From: Planctomycetaceae bacterium
GTDB lineage: Bacteria; Planctomycetota; Planctomycetia; Pirellulales; Thermoguttaceae
Length of the DNA: 9,856 bases
Direction of reading: 5' to 3'
NCBI GenBank assembly: GCA_031256755.1
Contig: JAIRPZ010000003.1
Coordinates: 1-9,856 of the forward strand
In this document: in pieces, positions 1-5,931 of the stretch
How positions within the stretch are numbered: position 1 is the stretch's first letter
Layout of the letters: each line of letters opens with the position of its first letter
Notes under the pieces: model-generated
The model's input: the letters and a program-made list of their open reading frames with translations, nothing else
What the model was told of the DNA's origin: nothing
Database searches by the model: none
Translations under genes and position numbers: made by a program

Positions 1-128
1 GTTTGGTTGGTGATGCGGCGTTGCGGGCGGACAAGCGTCCGACTTGGCTGACGGTGAATCCGTTCAAGGCGGACTCGCCGCTCCTCCCCGCCGGTCTGCT
101 CGGTCCGGTCAGCGTGGAAGTGAAATGA
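1..128 (+). CDS. C-terminal end of a probable glycoside hydrolase (5' partial)
   Basis: An open frame enters from the left edge (first full codon at position 3) and ends at TGA 126-128, giving about 41 residues. The tail contains VNPFKADSPLLPAGLLGPV. A closing 'LLP-S/A-GLLGPV' strand like this is what I associate with the last beta-sandwich domain of large bacterial glycoside hydrolases (rhamnosidase-like or GH2/GH106-like). The assignment rests only on this short motif. Catalytic domains lie outside the window, so substrate and family cannot be stated. A terminator-like hairpin follows within 10 bases, which supports this as a genuine gene end. It could also be another secreted protein with a galactose-binding-like C-terminal domain. 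Confidence 0.5.
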   Translation, partial: LVGDAALRADKRPTWLTVNPFKADSPLLPAGLLGPVSVEVK

Positions 129-134
129 TGACAA

Positions 135-163
135 TTCCGCTATCAACGCGGAAACAGTTTTTT
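135..163 (+). terminator. Probable intrinsic terminator of the upstream hydrolase gene
   Basis: A perfect 6-bp stem TTCCGC (135-140) / GCGGAA (148-153) with a 7-nt loop is followed, after ACAG, by six T residues (158-163). It starts 7 bases after the stop of the partial gene on the same strand. The short stem makes it a modest terminator. Confidence 0.5.
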
Positions 164-260
164 GTGTCGCAAAACCGTACAAACTGTGAAATAAGACCGC
201 TTATGCTGCAAAATAATGCTCTGTGTGTCACATTTTGCAAAAAATATGCTGTTTGTTCCC

Positions 261-277
261 CCTGCGGCTGCGGCAGG
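261..277 (+). other. Small inverted repeat upstream of rpsU
   Basis: CCTGC (261-265) and GCAGG (273-277) can pair across a 7-nt loop, and the interior also carries a CTGCGG repeat. There is no T-run after it, so it is not an intrinsic terminator. It lies just upstream of the proposed rpsU promoter, so it would not be in the rpsU transcript. Function unknown. Confidence 0.2.
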
Positions 278-286
278 TAATCCCCC

Positions 287-314
287 TTGCAAGAAATAAA
301 ATAGCAGGTAAAAT
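287..314 (+). promoter_or_regulatory. Candidate sigma-70-type promoter for rpsU
   Basis: TTGCAA (287-292) and TAAAAT (309-314) are separated by 16 nt. The -10 box matches consensus at 5 of 6 positions and the -35 box at 4 of 6. Transcription would start near 321, leaving a leader of about 74 nt before rpsU. The spacing equals that of three other promoters in this window, which adds support. Confidence 0.45.
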
Positions 315-394
315 ACGTTAGAGTAGTGTGTTCACTTGTTTGCGAGGGCTGATTTGATGACGTTTTCAGATTCGATTGAAGTAGGAGGAAATTT

Positions 395-598
395 GTGGTA
401 AAATTAATGATTCGAGAAAAAGAACCGATTCAAGATGCGGTTCGCCGTTTTCGGAAACTGATTGAGCGAAGCGGACTTAAAAAAGAAATGCGCCGCCGGG
501 AGCATTTTGAAAAACCGAGCGAAATCAAACGCCGGGCAAAACTTCGTGCCGCACACCGCTGTAAACAACAGCAGCAAGCCGCTGAATTACTGCGGTGA
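395..598 (+). CDS. rpsU: Small ribosomal subunit protein bS21
   Basis: Encodes a 67-residue basic protein of the 30S subunit that sits near the anti-Shine-Dalgarno end of 16S rRNA and helps translation initiation. The N-terminal block (residues 5-35) with REKEPIQDAVRRFRKLIER and SGLKKEMRRRE is the classic bS21 signature, followed by KPSEIKRRAKLRAA. Length fits the family range of about 57-71. The start is GTG 395, chosen because a full AGGAGG (383-388) sits 6 nt upstream and the protein then begins MVKL as in relatives. The C-terminal end is Gln/Ala-rich (KQQQQAAELLR) rather than the usual run of arginines. The gene is monocistronic here and converges with a minus-strand gene only 6 bp away. 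Confidence 0.95.
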   Translation: MVKLMIREKEPIQDAVRRFRKLIERSGLKKEMRRREHFEKPSEIKRRAKLRAAHRCKQQQQAAELLR

Positions 599-604
599 AC
601 AAAA

Positions 605-916
605 TCATACGGATTGTGGACGTTCCGGTTTTGGTTGCTCGTTCTTTGTTTCTTGGTTTGCTGCCGGTTGTTCCGGCAATATGCCGGGTTGATTTTGTAT
701 TTTGCTTTCGTTTGTGCCTTCGGCAAACGGGATTTCCTGCGCATTTTTCGGTTTGCGGACACGAAAAAATTCCGCCTCAATGTCCGGTTCTTCGGGCGTT
801 AAGAAATCTTGCAGCAGATCATTACGTCTCCGCAGCATTAAAAAGGCGAGTCCGAGAATTAAAACGAGACCGCCGATAACAATGACGAACAATTCGTTCC
901 AGTGGAATGTGAACAT
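605..916 (-). CDS. Small single-pass membrane protein, function unknown
   Basis: From ATG 916 it encodes 103 residues. Residues about 9-28 (ELFVIVIGGLVLILGLAFLM) form one strong transmembrane helix, followed by RRR. A cytosolic tail follows, acidic at first (TPEEPDIEAEF) and then Gln/Pro/Glu-rich and probably disordered. By the positive-inside rule the tail is cytoplasmic. It follows the FHA gene on the same strand with a 19-nt gap, so the two are probably cotranscribed, and it may be a membrane anchor or partner for that protein. A longer reading from ATG 976 (123 residues) is possible but would overlap the FHA gene by 41 nt. Neither start has a Shine-Dalgarno. No family recognised. Confidence 0.7.
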   Translation of the reverse strand: MFTFHWNELFVIVIGGLVLILGLAFLMLRRRNDLLQDFLTPEEPDIEAEFFRVRKPKNAQEIPFAEGTNESKIQNQPGILPEQPAANQETKNEQPKPERPQSV

Positions 917-935
917 ACTGATTTTTGCGGGATTT

Positions 936-1415
936 TCACCGTTTTTGGTTTGGCGGATGAGCCGGACCGGCGGCATTATTGACCGCGTTCTGGGCTTTTA
1001 ACTGTTCCAACAAATTCGGCGGGACATAAGCGGTGTCCGTTCCCGATTCGCCGGTTCCGTCGTGCGATTTCCGCAGCCAGCAGGTATCCGCTTTGACTTG
1101 TTCTTCGGCAGAGCCGGCTTCGTCCGCAGAGATATTCATAAAGAATTCGAGCGGTCCGATCATCAGCCGGTCGCCGTTTTTAAGAATTCTTTCGGAAGAA
1201 ATCCGTTCTCCATTGACGTAAACGCCGTTTTTACTGCCCAAATCGCGTACTGCAACGTCCGTGCCGACAACGATCGAACAGTGATAGCGGCTGATCAATT
1301 CGCTGCGGGGTTTCAGATGGCAATCATCTGAACGTCCGATGATGAAATTTTCCCCGGAAATCGGAATCTGCTGTCCGGCGCGGCTGCCGGAAGCAACAAC
1401 TAATCGGATATTCAT
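936..1415 (-). CDS. FHA-domain protein (phosphothreonine-binding)
   Basis: 159 residues. The N-terminal ~95 residues are a forkhead-associated domain. The signature residues are present: G27-R28-S29 (GRSDDCHL), S42-R43-Y44-H45, and the N63-G64-x-Y-x-N68-G69 loop. Arg28, Ser42 and Asn63 are the positions that contact phosphothreonine in known FHA domains, so peptide binding is expected. The rest (about 96-159) is polar, Ala/Pro/Gln-rich and likely flexible. No kinase, phosphatase or other catalytic domain is fused. FHA proteins of this size read out Ser/Thr-kinase signalling, and the likely operon partner downstream is a one-TM protein. No kinase gene lies in the window. A good promoter is visible 50 nt upstream of the ATG. 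Confidence 0.9.
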   Translation of the reverse strand: MNIRLVVASGSRAGQQIPISGENFIIGRSDDCHLKPRSELISRYHCSIVVGTDVAVRDLGSKNGVYVNGERISSERILKNGDRLMIGPLEFFMNISADEAGSAEEQVKADTCWLRKSHDGTGESGTDTAYVPPNLLEQLKAQNAVNNAAGPAHPPNQKR

Positions 1416-1472
1416 TTTAACGAAATAAAAATAGAGTCAAAACAGGAACAGCGGGGCTGCAAACATTGTCTA

Positions 1473-1500
1473 ATTGTACGTAAAAAATGAAGGAAGTCAA
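1473..1500 (-). promoter_or_regulatory. Candidate sigma-70-type promoter for the FHA/one-TM gene pair
   Basis: On the minus strand TTGACT (1500-1495) and TACAAT (1478-1473) are separated by 16 nt, each one mismatch from consensus. The expected transcription start is near 1466, giving a leader of about 50 nt to the FHA start at 1415. Confidence 0.55.
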
Positions 1501-1579
1501 ACCCTGAAACAAAATCAGAGATGCCAATGGAAGGATCGGCAATGCACTCGGCGGAATTTGAAAAATCATCAAAAGCGTA

Positions 1580-1607
1580 TTGACACTCATTGGAATTGGA
1601 ATAAAAT
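1580..1607 (+). promoter_or_regulatory. Strong candidate promoter driving the methyltransferase-HNH gene
   Basis: A perfect TTGACA (1580-1585), a 16-nt spacer and TAAAAT (1602-1607, 5 of 6) make this the best promoter on the plus strand of the window. The expected start of transcription, 1613-1616, is only 2-5 nt before ATG 1618. The transcript should therefore be leaderless or nearly so, which fits the absence of any Shine-Dalgarno before that ATG. Confidence 0.55.
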
Positions 1608-1617
1608 GCTCTGCCGC

Positions 1618-2820
1618 ATGACGAAATCCGCATTTCTGAACACGCTTTACACCAACGACAATTTGTATGTTCTTGCCGGATTGAACAGCAATTTGGTTGA
1701 TTTAATTTATCTCGACCCGCCGTTCAACTCGAAGCGGATATATTCTGCAACTGTCGGGCGTAAAGCTGCCGGCGCAAGTTTTAAAGATATGTGGACGTGG
1801 AAAGACGTTGACGAACAGTTTCTCGGAACACTTGCGGTGAATTATCCTGCATTGGCGAGATACATTGCCGATGCCGGCACGATTCACAGCAAAGCAATGA
1901 TGGCGTATCTGACATATATGGCACAGCGTATGATTGAAATGAGCCGTATTCTGAAAGACACGGGAAGTTTATATCTGCATTGCGACCCGACCGCATCTCA
2001 TTATTGGAAAGGATTGCTTGACGGTATTTTCGGCAAAAACTGTTTCAGAAATGAAATTGTTTGGGGATACCAATGGGGCGGTGTTGGAAAACGCAACTTT
2101 GCAAGAAAACACGATATTATATTTTGGTACAGCAAAAGCGATGACAAAGAAAATAAATGGATTTTTAATGACCAAGCGATGCGAGTACCGTATACTACCA
2201 AAGATATACGATGGCATAATCACGAAGAAGGAAAATTGTTGCGGGATATATGGGAGATTCCAACTATCAATACCCAATCGAAGGAACGAGTTGGTTATCC
2301 GACACAAAAACCGCTTGCGCTTTTGCGCCGTATTATCAATGCATCGTCCAACGAAGGTGATATTGTCCTTGATCCGTTCTGCGGCTGTGCGACAATGTGC
2401 GTTGCAGCACAGCAGTTAGACCGCAAGTGGATCGGCATCGACATTGAAAAACAAGCGGCGGGCATTTTAGTAGAACGGTTAAGCGATGATGCCGGACTTT
2501 TCAAGGACTTTATTGCCACTGACCAGATTCCGAAACGCAGCGACATAAAAGAAGTACAGCCGACGGCAGCGATTAAACAGCGGTTATACAAGGAACAGCA
2601 GGGAAAATGCAATGGTTGCGGTGTAGAACTTGAACTTCGGCATTTAGAAATTGACCATATTGTTCCGAAAGCGAAGGGCGGCGGCGATTATTACGAAAAT
2701 TATCAATTGCTTTGCGGTCATTGCAACCGGCGTAAGGGTAGTAAACCGATGGAATATTTGCGGATGCAGATCGGCACGCGGGAGAAAATGCTTAATCAAG
2801 AGGTCTTTTTCGGAGAATAA
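1618..2820 (+). CDS. DNA methyltransferase (N4-C/N6-A type) fused to a C-terminal HNH nuclease domain
   Basis: 400 residues from ATG 1618. The first ~280 residues are an amino-methyltransferase of the N6_N4_Mtase type: catalytic motif IV D33-P-P-F36 comes first, then GYPTQKP (226-232), then the SAM-binding motif I D252-P-F-C-G (LDPFCGCATM). This IV-before-I order is that of the beta class. Residues ~320-375 form an HNH module: C331-x2-C334, D346-H347-I-V-P, GGG, N361, then C366-x2-C369-N-R; the four Cys probably bind zinc. The start was chosen because the conserved region begins MTKSAFLNTLYTND; an open frame continues upstream to 1474 but lacks similarity, and the promoter lies inside that extension. 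No separate specificity or restriction gene is adjacent. I recognise this fusion as a recurrent 'methyltransferase/HNH' protein of unproven biochemistry; it may be a one-gene restriction-modification enzyme or a marking enzyme. Confidence 0.9.
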   Translation: MTKSAFLNTLYTNDNLYVLAGLNSNLVDLIYLDPPFNSKRIYSATVGRKAAGASFKDMWTWKDVDEQFLGTLAVNYPALARYIADAGTIHSKAMMAYLTYMAQRMIEMSRILKDTGSLYLHCDPTASHYWKGLLDGIFGKNCFRNEIVWGYQWGGVGKRNFARKHDIIFWYSKSDDKENKWIFNDQAMRVPYTTKDIRWHNHEEGKLLRDIWEIPTINTQSKERVGYPTQKPLALLRRIINASSNEGDIVLDPFCGCATMCVAAQQLDRKWIGIDIEKQAAGILVERLSDDAGLFKDFIATDQIPKRSDIKEVQPTAAIKQRLYKEQQGKCNGCGVELELRHLEIDHIVPKAKGGGDYYENYQLLCGHCNRRKGSKPMEYLRMQIGTREKMLNQEVFFGE

Positions 2821-2892
2821 GAAAAGCGGCTTGACATGCGTATGAGTTTATTGTCATAAATTTGTGAGGCATGATGACAGTAAAAACACAAT

Positions 2893-3342
2893 TTATTCAT
2901 CGGCATCGGTATCCGTCCGGCTGCGGCGGACAATATCCCGAAGCAATGTTTCCACCGAATCCGCAACACACCGTTCCGCAATCATTCCGACAAAAAAACC
3001 GGCAACCGTATAAATCAAAAAGACAATACACGTTGTTTGCAGGATAGAAGACGCTTCCCGATGCTGCACCAATCCCAGCATAATCGAAATACACATAACC
3101 GTGATTCCGATATAGGCAGCAAAAAGCCGGTTCAACTTTCTGCCGGACAATTTCGGCGGCTGTTCGTGCTTCCGTTTTTTGCGGTCAATTTCCGCTTGCT
3201 CACGTTCCAGCCAAATGGCAAGAAGCTGCGGATCAATATTCGGCGGTATTTCCAACGCCTCAAACTGTGACTGAAACGCCGCCGCCGTTTCCTCCGCAGA
3301 ATGGGATGCTGAATGAGCAAGAGAATGTGCTTGTTCCGACAT
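2893..3342 (-). CDS. Two-TM membrane protein, function unknown
   Basis: 149 residues. Residues 1-70 are polar: a His/Ser/Ala-rich start, a short predicted helix with IDPQLLAIWLEREQAEIDRK and a basic stretch. Two transmembrane helices follow at about 73-92 and 99-121, joined by a short loop (QHREASS), then a charged 25-residue tail. The basic residues before TM1 and after TM2 put both ends in the cytoplasm. An excellent Shine-Dalgarno AGGAGGT lies 5 nt upstream of ATG 3342. It follows the 236-residue gene on the same strand after a 113-nt gap that contains a GCCGATAG element, resembling a sigma-28 -10 box, at 3368-3361. No family recognised. Residues 115-131 resemble neither a transporter nor an enzyme motif I know. 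Confidence 0.8.
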   Translation of the reverse strand: MSEQAHSLAHSASHSAEETAAAFQSQFEALEIPPNIDPQLLAIWLEREQAEIDRKKRKHEQPPKLSGRKLNRLFAAYIGITVMCISIMLGLVQHREASSILQTTCIVFLIYTVAGFFVGMIAERCVADSVETLLRDIVRRSRTDTDADE

Positions 3343-3455
3343 GCCGAACCTCCTGCCACTCTATCGGCAATTGGACACGTTTCCGTTTAATAATTATGAC
3401 GATTGTGCTGATTATTTGGACAATACCGCGGCAGTACCGGCACACAAAAGACACT

Positions 3456-4166
3456 TCAACCCCAAAAATGTTTATCCAGTACCGCAGACGCTCCGGCAAG
3501 ATACAAATCCTTTTTTTCATGGAGACGCGGCGAATGGACATAAAGCGTAATCTCATGACGGATAAATTGCGTCCTCAAACGCTGCAATGCCGAAAGAATG
3601 TTTGCCGGCGGCGAATCATCGGTGTCCGCAATGATGACACCGCTGAAAAACGGCGGAATCTTTGACACCGGAAAAATATGACGCTGATCTTTACCGTATC
3701 GTTCCGCAAGAAAAAGATTCATCGCCGGATCGTTTCCAAAAGGACCGAAAGACGACAATATGCAAACGTCTTGTTTTTCCGTATTTGCGGAAGAGGGAAC
3801 GGAAACAGGCGGAGTTCGGCTTATTGCCCGCAGATATTCCGGTTTCCAGCCGTGTTTGTTCCAACTGTGAACATACGTATAAACGGGAGAATCAATGATC
3901 GGTGCCGTCCGCATCATTCCTTCACAGCAAGTTCCGAGAATAAAAAACCGGCTCGCAAGAGGAGCCGTTTCCCGCCAGCGTTGGAGTGTTTTCTTTGAAA
4001 ATTCATACGGATAGGATTGGAAAAAAAAGATAAAATCGGCAGAAACCGGCGATGCCGGATTGATGTTGCAGGCAATACCGGCATCGTGCAGGACCGCCGC
4101 CGTCTGCTGAAACGGCAGGGACAATTCTTCCCGATGAATCCGACCGATGATAACTGCTGCCTGCAT
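3456..4166 (-). CDS. Conserved unknown protein, probably planctomycete-specific
   Basis: 236 residues, no signal peptide or convincing TM helix. The pattern suggests two alpha/beta parts: residues 1-100 with strand-like AAVIIGRI and ADFIFFFQSYPYEF, the block LGTCCEGMMRTA (C80-C81-E82-G83), and YTYVHSWNKHG. After a Ser/Thr/Pro linker (~116-130) there is a second part with VCILSSFG, GVIIADTDDSPP and AGASAVLDKHF at the end. The last phrase resembles the beta5-alpha5 end of response-regulator receiver folds, and IADTDD could stand in for the phosphoacceptor region. I associate the 'P-L-A-x(n)-LG-x-C-x-EG' block with unannotated planctomycete proteins. It is divergent from the sigma-28-type gene (186 bp between starts). 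No Shine-Dalgarno before ATG 4166. A degenerate receiver-like signalling protein is only an inference. Confidence 0.75.
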   Translation of the reverse strand: MQAAVIIGRIHREELSLPFQQTAAVLHDAGIACNINPASPVSADFIFFFQSYPYEFSKKTLQRWRETAPLASRFFILGTCCEGMMRTAPIIDSPVYTYVHSWNKHGWKPEYLRAISRTPPVSVPSSANTEKQDVCILSSFGPFGNDPAMNLFLAERYGKDQRHIFPVSKIPPFFSGVIIADTDDSPPANILSALQRLRTQFIRHEITLYVHSPRLHEKKDLYLAGASAVLDKHFWG

Positions 4167-4225
4167 AGAATTAGGATAATGCCGTCAAAACCGTCTTCTT
4201 TGGTATATTTTACCATCTGTTTTGT

Positions 4226-4249
4226 TAAAAATACATTCCGGTATTTTTA
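4226..4249. promoter_or_regulatory. Perfect 9-bp-arm palindrome in a divergent intergenic region
   Basis: TAAAAATAC (4226-4234) and GTATTTTTA (4241-4249) are exact reverse complements separated by ATTCCG. The site lies 60 bp from the start of the 236-residue gene and 104 bp from the sigma-factor start, where no terminator is needed because both genes are transcribed away from it. It therefore looks like a binding site for a dimeric regulator. An AT-rich hairpin without function remains possible. Confidence 0.35.
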
Positions 4250-4352
4250 TCGTGAAATAAAAAATTAAACTCACTTTTTGTCCGATTCCTGCCGATTTTA
4301 GTCCCTTGAGTTTTTGCGGCGTTCTTGCCGATTCAACTTTCAAGGAGGGAGC

Positions 4353-5156
4353 ATGACAAAAGCACAGTCCGATGCCGATGATACGGCAAAACTGTGGGAC
4401 GAATTTGTACGGGACAGGAGTAATCAAACACTGCGGAATATTCTGATTGAGCGGTATTTACCGCTGGTGCGTTACCATGGAGAGCGGGTCAGTGCCAGAT
4501 TACCGGACGAAGTCGAACTTGATGATCTCATTTCTGCCGGTACTTTCGGTTTGATGGATGCCATTGATGCCTTTGACCCGTACCGCGAAGTCCGGGAAGC
4601 AAAAGTCAAATTTGAAACATACAGCGGTCCGCGGATTCGAGGGGCTATGCTCGATGAACTGCGGAACATGGATTGGGTACCGCGTCTTGTCCGTTCCCGT
4701 TCAAAGAAACTAACCGATGCGAACAAAGATTTTTCCGATAAATACGGCAGGCAGGCGACTCACGAAGAATTGGCGGCATTCATGCAGCTCTCGATGAGCG
4801 AATTGGAAAAAATGATGTCCGATGCGAATGCCGTGCCGACCGTCAGTTTGAATAAAAAATGGTTTGAAACGGACGGTTCCAAAGATATTAGCGAACTTGA
4901 TCTTGTTGAGGATCAGCGCGGAGAAGACCCGACAATCCGTATGCAGAAAAGCGATCTGCTGCGGCTTGTTACAAGAGGGTTAACGCGGAACGAGCGTCTC
5001 ATTATTCTCCTCTATTATTATGAGGATATAACAATGAAGGAAGTCGGGATGGCTTTGGATTTAAGTGAAAGCCGCGTCAGTCAAATGCACAGCGACATTT
5101 TGAAACGGCTGGAAGCCCAACTCGACAAACGACGACCGGAATTCGCCGTGGAGTAA
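4353..5156 (+). CDS. fliA: RNA polymerase sigma factor, sigma-28 type (FliA/WhiG family)
   Basis: 267 residues. It directs RNA polymerase to a dedicated promoter set, in most bacteria flagellar and motility genes. Region 2 holds LIERYLPLVRYHGERV, ELDDLISAGTFGLMDAIDAF (from E55) and FETYSGPRIRGAMLDELRNM (GPRIRG from G92), the diagnostic sigma-28 pattern. Region 3 is SRSKKLTDANKDFSDKYGRQATHEELAAFM. Region 4 is LTRNERLIILLYYYEDITMKE (from L210) with recognition helix SRVSQMH (240-246). Length and domain order are complete. ATG 4353 was chosen over an in-frame ATG 39 nt upstream because AAGGAGGG (4342-4349) sits just before it. No flagellar or anti-sigma (FlgM) gene is in the window, so the regulon cannot be inferred. 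Upstream DNA carries GCCGATTT and GCCGATTC, similar to the sigma-28 -10 element. Confidence 0.93.
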   Translation: MTKAQSDADDTAKLWDEFVRDRSNQTLRNILIERYLPLVRYHGERVSARLPDEVELDDLISAGTFGLMDAIDAFDPYREVREAKVKFETYSGPRIRGAMLDELRNMDWVPRLVRSRSKKLTDANKDFSDKYGRQATHEELAAFMQLSMSELEKMMSDANAVPTVSLNKKWFETDGSKDISELDLVEDQRGEDPTIRMQKSDLLRLVTRGLTRNERLIILLYYYEDITMKEVGMALDLSESRVSQMHSDILKRLEAQLDKRRPEFAVE

Positions 5157-5201
5157 AAAATCGGAAACGGATTTCCGGACAGTTTCTGTACAAATAATTG
5201 C

Positions 5202-5222
5202 CGGCGGGCTTATGACCCGCCG
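5202..5222. terminator. GC-rich hairpin between convergent genes
   Basis: CGGCGGG (5202-5208) pairs perfectly with CCCGCCG (5216-5222) across a 7-nt loop. It lies between the convergent ends of the sigma-factor gene (5156) and the Rieske gene (5266), where a two-way terminator is expected. No proper T-run follows on the plus strand; on the minus strand only CAATTATTT follows, so it may act as a processing or pausing stem instead. Confidence 0.4.
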
Positions 5223-5265
5223 CCTGTGCATGGCTGCCGCGGTACGGTAAAACCGCCTGCGTTTT

Positions 5266-5895
5266 TTATTTGGCGGCGGTTCCGAATGTAAAGTTTTCAA
5301 ACTTGACCAGAACATGGTTGTTTTCAACATTCACTTCCAGCGAGTCCATATCGCGGGGAGATACGCCGTCCAGACGCTTTCCGTCCAGATCAAAATGAGC
5401 CGCATGACAAGGGCAGTAGAACATTTCTTCCTGTTCTTTGGTTTGCGGATTTGTTCTGATGCCTGTTTGAATCATACAGCCGGCGTGCGGACACAGTGCA
5501 TGCAGAGCCGTTATTTTATCGCCGGACTTCCGCAAAAAAAGTGAACCGATTTTCTGATCCGGCAGCGTTGCCCACGCATCCTTTTTTTGATCCGAAATGG
5601 AAAATTTGACCGGATGTTCCGTCAACGCATCAACGGTCGTCAGCGGATAAAATTTTCCCGAAACTTTTTCGGCAAAAACCGGCGAAAGGATCATCTGCAC
5701 CGCTGCACACAACGGCGTTCCCAAAGCACATGCGCCGATACCGGCTGCCGCAGAAGTTTTCATAAAGTTCCGTCTTGCCGCACTTTTCTCCGGCGAATCC
5801 GGCTTTTTCACCTTTATCTTTGTTCCGGCATCAGGTACGGACGCGGCTTCCGCCGGCGCAACAGGATTGACGGACTCTTTGTTTTTCTTTGACAT
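5266..5895 (-). CDS. Rieske [2Fe-2S] iron-sulfur protein, Tat-exported (bc1/b6f-type)
   Basis: 209 residues. A polar 40-residue N-terminus precedes the Tat-like motif A-RRNFMK (R41-R42) and a hydrophobic segment (about 48-66) that would anchor it with the cluster domain outside the cytoplasm. The cluster boxes are C135-P-H137-A-G-C140 and C161-P-C163-H164. By family rules C135, H137, C161 and H164 bind the [2Fe-2S] centre and C140-C163 form the disulfide. Box 2 reads CPCHAAHF instead of the usual CPCHGSxY, so the Ser and Tyr that raise the redox potential are replaced by Ala and Phe. It would carry electrons from quinol to cytochrome c, but no cytochrome b gene is adjacent. It starts 36 nt after the multi-HTH gene on the same strand, so it is probably cotranscribed. 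No Shine-Dalgarno. Confidence 0.9.
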   Translation of the reverse strand: MSKKNKESVNPVAPAEAASVPDAGTKIKVKKPDSPEKSAARRNFMKTSAAAGIGACALGTPLCAAVQMILSPVFAEKVSGKFYPLTTVDALTEHPVKFSISDQKKDAWATLPDQKIGSLFLRKSGDKITALHALCPHAGCMIQTGIRTNPQTKEQEEMFYCPCHAAHFDLDGKRLDGVSPRDMDSLEVNVENNHVLVKFENFTFGTAAK

Positions 5896-5931
5896 TTTAT
5901 TGTATTAAAAAGTATTTTTTCGTAACAAAAT

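Noticed and set aside
44..280. Plus-strand open frame of 78 codons at the left edge
   Set aside because: It overlaps the partial hydrolase in another frame and runs through the terminator hairpin; Cys/Arg-rich without motif.
430..780. Minus-strand open frame of 116 codons across rpsU
   Set aside because: It is antisense to rpsU and overlaps the one-TM gene; composition is Arg/Ser/Cys-rich as expected of a shadow frame.
1521..1583. 20-codon open frame ending at the -35 box of the methyltransferase promoter
   Set aside because: No Shine-Dalgarno, no similarity, and such short frames are common by chance.
1474..1617. Upstream extension of the methyltransferase frame (48 codons)
   Set aside because: It has no recognisable similarity, contains both the FHA promoter and the methyltransferase promoter, and the conserved region starts at MTKSAF.
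2833..2857. Perfect TTGACA followed by a TGACA/TGTCA inverted repeat after the methyltransferase gene
   Set aside because: No acceptable -10 at 16-18 nt and no plus-strand gene downstream; the stem is only 5 bp with a 14-nt loop.
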